Below, in pieces: positions 1-5,322 of a stretch of 5,322 bases of DNA. A program made the translations under genes and the position numbers. A model generated the notes under the pieces. That model was given only the letters and a program-made list of their open reading frames with translations, was not told the DNA's origin and did no database searches. The stretch's first letter is position 1; each line of letters begins with the position of its first letter. This DNA is from Verrucomicrobiales bacterium (lineage in GTDB: Bacteria > Verrucomicrobiota > Verrucomicrobiia > Limisphaerales > UBA1096), in the NCBI GenBank assembly GCA_002721375.1, contig PBKH01000071.1:24409-29730 (forward strand). The letters run 5' to 3'.

Positions 1-1644
1 GAGTTTAGCTTCTTCCGTCGCTTGCTTAGCAATGACGGCTATGACGAGGAAAACTACAGCGGCACAGGTAGCGGCGGCCAAGCCGGCTAGCATTTTTCGT
101 AAGCGAGACGCAGAGCGAGCCTGTTCCTCAGCTCGGAGTTGCTCGGCTTCGGCCCGTTCCTCTTGCGCCTTGGCCAAGGCCTGGGCTTGAGCTAATTCAC
201 GTTGCCGAGCCTCTTCACGTTCGCGTTCCTCGCGCTCGGCTTCTTCCTGTGATTTGTCGAGGAAGGACATGGCTTCATCGAAGCCTGCGAAGTAGTGGTC
301 GGCCCAAGTTTTGTTAGGCTGGGTTTCCTCGCGCCATGACAGTGCAATCTGAAGGTCAGGGTCGCGGTAGAAACCGGCTTTGCCATCTTGATACAAGCTG
401 CTGGTGTCGGCCAAGCGGCGATAGATCTTGGCGGATTGAGCTTCGTCGTCCACCCAGTCTCGCAGACGGAGCCAGACGCGCATGAGGCTCTCGTGGGAAA
501 TGTCGATAACGGTTTTGGGTATGATCTCGGAGTCGCCGCTGGGCATGAGGAAGGTGCGGCCCTGACGGCGGAAGGCATCCACTACAGTGCGAATTTTGTT
601 GTTCTCCTTCTCGATGATCTGGCACAGCTCGTGGAACTGCATCGGACGACGAATGCCACGGTGTTGGTCCACTTTCTCGGTTAGCGCCTTGAACAGTTTC
701 TGGGATATCCACCTGTGCTCGTCGTCAGGCAATTCGGCGTGGACCTCGTCGGCATGTCGGCTGAGAGCCTCGTCCATACCGCCGGTGGCCTGATAATGGT
801 CGAGGTCGAGCGGTCCGTCCGCGCCACTCTCGTCCCAGTGATCCCACGTGCGCATGAGGGCGTGCTGGAGGATCGGCAACTGGTCAGGATCATCGCCGAT
901 GTCGTTTAGGAGCCGCTGCACGAGACGGGAGGTGATCTGACGCTGGCCGACGGCCACCGGCCCCTCAATAGCCTGCCGACGCTGGTTGCGGTTGAGGCGT
1001 GGGATGAGGTATTCGCCCTCATTAACAGCCTCAGCCAACCCTCGAAACTGGGCGCAATCACCAAGAAAATCTGAGCGCATTGTAATCACAATATAAATCG
1101 GGAGGTCGATTTGTTCGCTAGCCTCAAGCAGCAGGGTGATGAAATGTCCGGCCTCCTCCTCGGAGAGACCGCTCATGCGCCGGAACCTGAAGATCTCCTC
1201 GAACTGATCAACAACCACCAGCAAATTAGTGTTTTCAGGTAGATCCCCCTGCTTGACAGCCTCAACCAATCCCATGCCACTTCGGGCTAGAGAAGCGCGA
1301 ACGTGCGAGTTGATATGCTCTTCACCGGAGTCGTGGATGTCGGCCTCGATTAGCGCCTCGGCGAGATTGGCTAGAGGATCGCCTCCTGGTCGCATAACCG
1401 CGACCTCCCACGACGAGCCTGCAGTAGCCATTGTGCCACCGTGCAGTTCTGGCAGCAGTCCAGCACGGACAAGGGATGATTTGCCACTACCAGAAACGCC
1501 CACCACGGCCAGGAAGCGAGTCTTGCGAAGACGAGTGAGTAATTCGGAGGTCTGCTCCTCACGACCAAAGAAAAGGTATTTTTCCTCGATCTGAAATGGG
1601 CGAAGTCCAGGGAAAGGATTAAAATGTGCGTCTTGTGGGTTCAT
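1..1644 (-). CDS. nSTAND1-family NTPase with coiled coil and transmembrane helix, C-terminus outside window (partial)
   Basis: This frame is open from an ATG at 1644 to the window edge (548 codons, no stop), so the 3' end is missing. The N-terminus carries the family signature NPFPGLRPF (9-17) and FFGREE (25-30). Walker A is GVSGSGKSS (49-57, K55). Walker B is LLVVVDQFEEIF (141-152, D146, E149/E150), followed by the sensor-like ITMRSDF (187-193). DISHESLMRVW (381-391) is typical of nSTAND1 proteins. Residues about 464-515 are rich in E, R, A and Q and should form a coiled coil. Residues about 519-539 (LAGLAAATC then VVFLVIAVIA) form one hydrophobic helix, suggesting membrane anchoring. STAND proteins are ATP-driven oligomerising switches; relatives often end in WD40 or other repeats that act as sensors, and this part is not visible here. 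An in-frame TAA at 1653-1651 lies just upstream, so 1644 is the first possible ATG. No Shine-Dalgarno is visible, so translation is probably coupled to the TIR gene 6 bp upstream. Family call is strong; biological trigger unknown. Confidence 0.93.
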   Translation of the reverse strand, partial: MNPQDAHFNPFPGLRPFQIEEKYLFFGREEQTSELLTRLRKTRFLAVVGVSGSGKSSLVRAGLLPELHGGTMATAGSSWEVAVMRPGGDPLANLAEALIEADIHDSGEEHINSHVRASLARSGMGLVEAVKQGDLPENTNLLVVVDQFEEIFRFRRMSGLSEEEAGHFITLLLEASEQIDLPIYIVITMRSDFLGDCAQFRGLAEAVNEGEYLIPRLNRNQRRQAIEGPVAVGQRQITSRLVQRLLNDIGDDPDQLPILQHALMRTWDHWDESGADGPLDLDHYQATGGMDEALSRHADEVHAELPDDEHRWISQKLFKALTEKVDQHRGIRRPMQFHELCQIIEKENNKIRTVVDAFRRQGRTFLMPSGDSEIIPKTVIDISHESLMRVWLRLRDWVDDEAQSAKIYRRLADTSSLYQDGKAGFYRDPDLQIALSWREETQPNKTWADHYFAGFDEAMSFLDKSQEEAEREEREREEARQRELAQAQALAKAQEERAEAEQLRAEEQARSASRLRKMLAGLAAATCAAVVFLVIAVIAKQATEEAKL

Positions 1645-1650
1645 GGTGGG

Positions 1651-3162
1651 TTAATTGGAAGGTTTGACCTGAACAACGAACGGAGCGATACAGTCTGGCT
1701 TAAAGTCACCGGTCTGGGTCAGTACCTCCGCAAAGTGGGTCTTGAAGCGACTCTTGCGACGATCCTCGGGAGGAGCGACAAGTACTGCCTTAGCAGCAAG
1801 TGGCTCAGTTCGCCCGAATCCAGGAGCCTGCATTAGATCCATCACCTTCATCTCAACCCAGGATCGCCCGCCAGAACCGTAGTAGATAAGCACCGCATCA
1901 CATAGCGTAAGTTTTTGGCGGTGAGCCTTGGCAATATCGTGCTCCTCTCCTTCGAATAACGGAAGTGACACCTCAAAACCCTCAGCAAACAGATAGTCCT
2001 CTAGCGGCTCAATTGCCTCCTCGTCAAGGGCATCGCAGATCAAATATACATTGCGAGTATCAGGCGCTTGGTCAAACGCGGACGACTCTTTTGCAGCTGG
2101 CTTAGGCTGAGACTTCGGTTTTAGTCGCTCTAGTAGATAACCCTTCAGATTATCAAGCGATTCTTCAATGATCTCCGCTCCTGCATGCGTTGCAGCATCT
2201 TCATTGATGCGGCGGATGAAGTCGATCTGCCGATCGTCGACAGCAACTACACCGCGCGGAAGCCAAATTATCCGCTCAAGCCCAGAATCGCTGCTAATTT
2301 CGGATGCGATTCGATTCTGCAAATCCGCCACAGAGGAAGTCGCCTCCTCTGGAATCATCCCGTACCTATTGCCTATCATATGGATCGCTAGGTCACACTC
2401 GGGGAGTAATTCACGCAGTTCCTGCTCAAGTTCCGAACCCACCAGCGGCAGATGGTTTTCAGGCAACACACGATGTCCGCGCTCGACCAGTTCACGCTTA
2501 ATGCGGTCGCGTTCCGACTGCACATCGGTAGTCGTCGCGGCAAGAAAAACCGTCCTCGAATTAGCAACCGGCTCGGCAACCGATTCCGGCGGAGCAGTGG
2601 TATCGCCGTAGCTTTTCAGCAAGCCACAAATCTCGTAGGCCAAATCGTATATGCGGGAGAAATAATTCTGCCTAGCTCGCTCGCCGAACGTCTCGTCGTA
2701 TTCGACTAAACGGCCAGTATCAGCATCGAAATCAAAAAAATCGAAGCCTATAATGCTTTGCATAATGGGGGGCAAATGGGCAGGAATTTCGTTGGAATCC
2801 ACCGGTGTCTTGACAACCTTAAAGATACGCGACCGGTCTCCCACCTGAATGCCGCCCGACTTGTTTGCCGCAGCATAAAATTCATTGAGTTCGCGCAGGC
2901 ACCATTCCGACTTAAGGTAGCGGGGGCTCATGATGGAAATCATCACCTTAGCCCCCTTAAACGCGTTCATGATCTTTTCATCAAAAATATCGTTGCCCTG
3001 AATTTTTTGATCACGCCAGATATTGGGTTTCTCACCGAGCAACTGGCCAAGACGAACCTCAAGGATACGATGGAATTGGGTGATCCATCCCTTCTGCCCC
3101 TCGGTCAAAGGCTGATCGTCGATGTGGGCGTAACTGATGAAGACGTCGTTCATCTTGCTCAT
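1651..3162 (-). CDS. TIR - DUF4062 - TIR-like three-domain protein, probable NADase or signalling effector
   Basis: The 503-residue protein has three alpha/beta modules. (1) A TIR domain lies at about 4-180: it opens with DVFISYAH (6-13), has the BB-loop-like WRDQKIQGNDIF (49-60), and has SPRYLKSEWCLREL (79-92), where E91 in W-C-x-x-E matches the catalytic glutamate of TIR NADases. (2) A DUF4062-type domain lies at about 203-347: it starts TVFLAATTTDVQSERDRIK, with CDLAIHMIGNRYG (256-268). (3) A TIR-like domain lies at about 370-495: it starts NVYLICDALDEE, with CDAVLIYYGSGGRSW (421-435), but K439 sits where the glutamate would be expected. Linkers at about 185-202 and 348-368 are rich in P, A, K and S. 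No signal peptide or membrane segment is seen, so it should be cytosolic. It leads the operon with the nSTAND1 ATPase 6 bp downstream, in the same frame. TIR domains cleave NAD+ or make signalling nucleotides; which applies here is inference. The start could be the ATG at 3153 (MNDVFISYAH), which has better spacing from a weak AGAG at about 3164-3167. Confidence 0.92.
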   Translation of the reverse strand: MSKMNDVFISYAHIDDQPLTEGQKGWITQFHRILEVRLGQLLGEKPNIWRDQKIQGNDIFDEKIMNAFKGAKVMISIMSPRYLKSEWCLRELNEFYAAANKSGGIQVGDRSRIFKVVKTPVDSNEIPAHLPPIMQSIIGFDFFDFDADTGRLVEYDETFGERARQNYFSRIYDLAYEICGLLKSYGDTTAPPESVAEPVANSRTVFLAATTTDVQSERDRIKRELVERGHRVLPENHLPLVGSELEQELRELLPECDLAIHMIGNRYGMIPEEATSSVADLQNRIASEISSDSGLERIIWLPRGVVAVDDRQIDFIRRINEDAATHAGAEIIEESLDNLKGYLLERLKPKSQPKPAAKESSAFDQAPDTRNVYLICDALDEEAIEPLEDYLFAEGFEVSLPLFEGEEHDIAKAHRQKLTLCDAVLIYYGSGGRSWVEMKVMDLMQAPGFGRTEPLAAKAVLVAPPEDRRKSRFKTHFAEVLTQTGDFKPDCIAPFVVQVKPSN

Positions 3163-3192
3163 GCTCTATAGTAATAGTGTTGCGGTTCAGAG

Positions 3193-3221
3193 ATATAAAT
3201 AAAGTTATGATATATTGTAAA
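3193..3221 (-). promoter_or_regulatory. Predicted sigma70-like promoter of the TIR-nSTAND1 operon
   Basis: Read on the minus strand there is a -35 hexamer TTTACA (3221-3216), a 17-base spacer and a -10 hexamer TTATAT (3198-3193), each a 4 to 5 of 6 match to the TTGACA/TATAAT consensus. Transcription would start near 3186, giving a short leader of about 25-35 bases before the ATG at 3162 or 3153. Because the region is very AT-rich, chance matches are likely, so this is a prediction only. Confidence 0.5.
3206..3211 (+). promoter_or_regulatory. Possible -10 element for the cyclase gene
   Basis: TATGAT on the plus strand matches five of six bases of the -10 consensus and would start transcription about 40 bases before the GTG at 3259. 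The only -35-like hexamer upstream, TTGCGG (3180-3185), is 20 bases away, which is longer than optimal. It lies between the -35 and -10 hexamers of the predicted minus-strand promoter, so the two promoters would compete if both are real. Confidence 0.25.
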
Positions 3222-3232
3222 TCAAATAAAAC

Positions 3233-3283
3233 AGGATTGCGCACTTGATGGCTGCTAAGTGGAAAATGATTTGCTCCACCTAG
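3233..3283 (+). other. Ribosome-site-like AGGA plus 11-codon mini-ORF overlapping the cyclase start
   Basis: The best Shine-Dalgarno-like motif ahead of the cyclase gene, AGGA at 3233-3236, is placed (11 bases) for an ATG at 3248, not for the GTG at 3259. That ATG opens an 11-codon ORF (MAAKWKMICST) ending with TAG at 3281-3283, overlapping the cyclase start in another frame. It could be a short leader peptide coupled to the cyclase gene. Alternatively, one extra A in the AAAA run at 3263-3266 would join this ATG to the cyclase frame, giving MAAKWKNDLLHL, so it may be the original start with a one-base change or sequencing error. It may also be chance. Confidence 0.25.
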
Positions 3284-5301
3284 ACGATTTGAGGCACGGT
3301 CCCCGGCATCCAGTGAAAGGAAGCGACGATTCATCCACCCCCCAACCGTCCGCCGACACAACGGCTGCTGACGCCCTAGCACAAATTCGAGAGCAGGGTG
3401 GCACTCTGGCCGGACTGCGGATGGTTTGGGAAAAACGATGCCGCTCCGTCTGGGCAGAGGATGTCGATATTTACCGCCAAGCAGTCGGTGCAGCGCAAAA
3501 ATTGGGAGAAGCGTTTCTTTCCTACGATATCTCCCGCGAAGGGCTGCGAGTTTTCCAAGACGATGTTCGATTACTGCAGTTGCAAGCGCTCGCTCTGGCA
3601 CGGACCGGAGCAACTCAGCGCGCCAGTACAATTCTCGTCGGGTTGCGCAAAAAGGGACAAGATGACGAGGAAACATTTGGCATCCTTGCACGAACGCACA
3701 AGGATTTGTGGATGATCGCCGCAACAGAGAAAGACCGCGAACATCATCTTCAACTGAGTCTAGACAATTACCTAAAGGGCTATGAATGCTCAGGCGGTTA
3801 TTATACCGGTATCAACGCAGCCTCAATGGCGCTTGTAGCTGGGCAAACGGAAACTGCCCGGCGTATAGCCAACGAGGTTTCCGTCCTCTGCGAGGAAGGT
3901 TTGTCCAAAGAGGGGCCAAACTCGCCTGAATTGTATTGGCTATTGGCCACCGCCGCCGAAGCATCGCTGGTTTCCGGTGACCTGGAATCCGCGCGGGTCA
4001 ACTACACCCGAGCCACGACCGAGAGCAACCCGGGAGCTGCCGAGATTAGTCGCACGCGAAGTCAAGCGCGGTTTCTTTTAAAGTCTTTGGGAGAAGATGA
4101 TCGCGCGCTTGACAGCTGCTTCATTCTACCACGAATTGGCCTGTTCACCGGGCATATGCTTGACCGGCCCGACCGGACGAACGCACGTTTCCCTGCCGCA
4201 CTTGAAGAAACAGTCCGCGCCGAGATCGAAACTTTGATCGAACGGCAAGATATTAGCATCGGCTTCAGTTCTCTCGCCTGTGGTGGCGACATGCTCTTTG
4301 TTGAATCTATTCTCAAACGCGGCGGTGAGGTGCACATTTTTTTGCCTTACGATATAAAAACATTTATCGAGTCTAGCGTTCAACTTATTCCGCGTAACGA
4401 CTTGACCGAGCGATTTCAATACCTACTCGATAATGCCGCCAGTATCCGGATACTCAATGAGGAGGGCGATCCCAACGACGATGCAGCCTTCGACTATTGT
4501 AACCGCGTCCTCGCAGGGGCCGCTATCCTTAAGAGCCAGTTTCTCGGTATGGATATCGCACCAATCTTGCTATGGGATGGCAAACCGGGCGACGGCGGCG
4601 GCGGCACCGAATCAGTCCGTCATTACTGGGAACACGCAATTTCAGGAAAAATCGAAATCCTGCCGATGGACCGAATCCTTGCTGATGCCCTGGCTAGGGG
4701 CCTCTCGCTGCCCAAGCTAGAGTCAACCACCAAGAGCCAGATCAAAGCGATATCAAAGCGAACGCCACAGGAAATCCGTGCGATGCTTTTTACCGATGTC
4801 GTTCAATTTTCAAAATGGCCTGAAAATAGCATCCCAAATTTCATCCATGAGTTTTTCGGTCGAGTAGCAGTCATTAATGAATACTGTGATGCCAAACCGC
4901 TCTATCTCAACACATGGGGTGATGCGATTTGCGCTGTGTTTGAAAATGTCGAAATGGCGGGGCGCTTCGCTCTGGCACTGCAAAGCATTCTCCGCGAGAC
5001 GGACTGGAAAACCACAGATTTGAAGCGTGACCTTCGAATCAGAATTGGCCTTCACGCCGGACCGGTGTACCGATGCCACGACCCGCTACTAGGCCGAGAC
5101 ACCTACAATGGAGCGCACGTCAACCGTGCCGCCCGCATTGAACCGGTCGCCGATGAAGGGCAAATCTTTGCTAGTGACGCATTTGCCGCACTGGCCGCAA
5201 TCGCTAAAACGAATGAGTTCCTGTGCGACTATGCTGGTAACAGGGAACTCCCCAAGGGTGCAGGAACGCTTTCTACCTTTCTCATCCGCCCGAATCATTG
5301 A
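3259..5301 (+). CDS. TPR/TRAFs-binding (DUF4071-like) - SLOG-like - class III nucleotide cyclase fusion protein
   Basis: This 680-residue soluble protein has no signal peptide or membrane helix. Residues 1-35 are polar and probably disordered. Residues about 36-285 are helical TPR-like repeats resembling the MAP3K TRAFs-binding/DUF4071 family (for example the stretch from ALARTGATQRA at 112 to GDLESARVNYTRA at 240-252). Residues about 288-470 look like a Rossmann-type SLOG-like domain: RIGLFTGHMLDRP (292-304), SSLACGGDMLFVES (337-350), VHIFLPYD (358-365) and the glycine-rich LLWDGKPGDGGGGT (437-450). Residues about 503-677 are a class III cyclase domain: metal-binding D513 in MLFTDVVQFS and D555 in NTWGDAI, then LHAGPVY (598-604) and YNGAHVNRAARIEP (616-629) with N622 and R626 matching the transition-state Asn and Arg. 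Base-selecting positions appear to be N551 and T615 instead of the Lys/Asp pair of adenylate cyclases, so the product cannot be predicted. The gene is divergent from the TIR/STAND operon. The GTG at 3259 directly follows an in-frame TAA and has a weak ribosome site; TTG 3271, GTG 3313 or ATG 3421 are other possible starts. Confidence 0.9.
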   Translation: MENDLLHLDDLRHGPRHPVKGSDDSSTPQPSADTTAADALAQIREQGGTLAGLRMVWEKRCRSVWAEDVDIYRQAVGAAQKLGEAFLSYDISREGLRVFQDDVRLLQLQALALARTGATQRASTILVGLRKKGQDDEETFGILARTHKDLWMIAATEKDREHHLQLSLDNYLKGYECSGGYYTGINAASMALVAGQTETARRIANEVSVLCEEGLSKEGPNSPELYWLLATAAEASLVSGDLESARVNYTRATTESNPGAAEISRTRSQARFLLKSLGEDDRALDSCFILPRIGLFTGHMLDRPDRTNARFPAALEETVRAEIETLIERQDISIGFSSLACGGDMLFVESILKRGGEVHIFLPYDIKTFIESSVQLIPRNDLTERFQYLLDNAASIRILNEEGDPNDDAAFDYCNRVLAGAAILKSQFLGMDIAPILLWDGKPGDGGGGTESVRHYWEHAISGKIEILPMDRILADALARGLSLPKLESTTKSQIKAISKRTPQEIRAMLFTDVVQFSKWPENSIPNFIHEFFGRVAVINEYCDAKPLYLNTWGDAICAVFENVEMAGRFALALQSILRETDWKTTDLKRDLRIRIGLHAGPVYRCHDPLLGRDTYNGAHVNRAARIEPVADEGQIFASDAFAALAAIAKTNEFLCDYAGNRELPKGAGTLSTFLIRPNH

Positions 5302-5322
5302 CCATCGTCATAGATATAGAAG
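5302..5322. other. Non-coding tail after the cyclase gene
   Basis: Only 21 bases follow the TGA stop of the cyclase gene. They contain no hairpin followed by a T-run, so no terminator can be called, and it cannot be seen whether a further plus-strand gene follows. Confidence 0.6.

Larger units (their letters stand above)
3163..3258. promoter_or_regulatory. Divergent AT-rich intergenic region
   Basis: These 96 bp separate the start codons of the two divergent transcription units and must carry both promoters. By hand count 31 of 96 bases are G or C, and in 3191-3230 only 5 of 40, in sharp contrast to the coding sequence on both sides. It also contains the short inverted repeat CTAT-AGTA-ATAG (3166-3177) near the TIR start, which is too small to call an operator. 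No recognisable operator for a known regulator was found, and no regulator gene lies in the window. Confidence 0.7.

Noticed and set aside
192..578. A 128-codon open stretch on the minus strand inside the STAND gene
   Set aside because: It lies in another frame of the STAND gene, with low-complexity S/P/T-rich translation and no domain. The nSTAND1 frame is continuous over the whole region.
3166..3177. CTAT-AGTA-ATAG inverted repeat as an operator or terminator
   Set aside because: The arms are only 4 bases in AT-rich sequence, so this is expected by chance and is too weak for a hairpin.
3059..3724. A 221-codon open stretch on the minus strand across the intergenic region
   Set aside because: It overlaps the TIR gene start in another frame and lies antisense to the start of the cyclase gene. 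Its translation is rich in R, H and P with no recognisable domain, while both overlapped genes have clear families. It is a shadow ORF.
4594..4605. GGC x4 trinucleotide repeat
   Set aside because: It encodes four glycines in a loop where related proteins also have a glycine-rich GDGxGGT motif, so it is explained by the protein and is too short to be a meaningful repeat tract.
1651..5301. Naming the locus as Pycsar
   Set aside because: Pycsar pairs a compact cyclase with an effector that has a cyclic-nucleotide-binding domain fused to TIR or TM. Here the cyclase is part of a large TPR/SLOG fusion and no cyclic-nucleotide-binding domain is seen in the TIR protein.
1..5322. Search for CRISPR arrays, tRNA or rRNA genes, transposase genes, integrases and attachment sites
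   Set aside because: No regularly spaced repeats, RNA gene signatures or recombinase motifs were seen; almost the whole window is covered by three protein genes.

Overview
The window is bacterial accessory DNA. It is densely coding, with three genes around one 96-bp divergent intergenic region, and it looks like a signalling or immune ('conflict') island rather than housekeeping sequence. The organism cannot be named from the sequence. Base composition is moderate to slightly GC-rich by eye, start codons are ATG and GTG, and there is no 16S rRNA, tRNA or other taxonomic marker. The protein families present (TIR, DUF4062, nSTAND1, TRAFs-binding/DUF4071, class III cyclase) are typical of metabolically complex bacteria such as Pseudomonadota, Cyanobacteria and Myxococcota, but this does not decide the lineage.

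Layout. On the minus strand, read right to left: (i) 3162-1651, a 503-residue protein with a TIR domain, a DUF4062-type domain and a second, apparently degenerate TIR-like domain; (ii) 1644 to the left edge, the first 548 residues of an nSTAND1 NTPase with Walker A and B motifs, a long charged coiled coil and one transmembrane helix, whose C-terminal part lies outside the window. These two genes are 6 bp apart and in the same frame, so a single TAA stop separates them. On the plus strand: (iii) 3259-5301, a 680-residue protein with TPR-like/MAP3K TRAFs-binding (DUF4071-like) repeats, a middle Rossmann-type domain that resembles the SLOG superfamily, and a C-terminal class III nucleotide cyclase domain whose metal-binding and transition-state residues look intact. 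An AT-rich region (3163-3258) separates the two transcription units and holds a good sigma70-like promoter for the minus-strand operon. The final 21 bases are non-coding.

How the parts may work together (inference). The TIR protein and the nSTAND1 ATPase look like effector and switch of one sensing complex. The STAND protein would oligomerise on a trigger, bring TIR domains together and switch on NAD+ cleavage or nucleotide signalling, possibly at the membrane. The divergent cyclase protein could make or sense a nucleotide signal for the same response. The combination recalls cyclase/TIR anti-phage systems such as Pycsar, but no cyclic-nucleotide-binding domain is visible in the TIR protein. 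This is therefore not a standard Pycsar locus and may be an undescribed arrangement.
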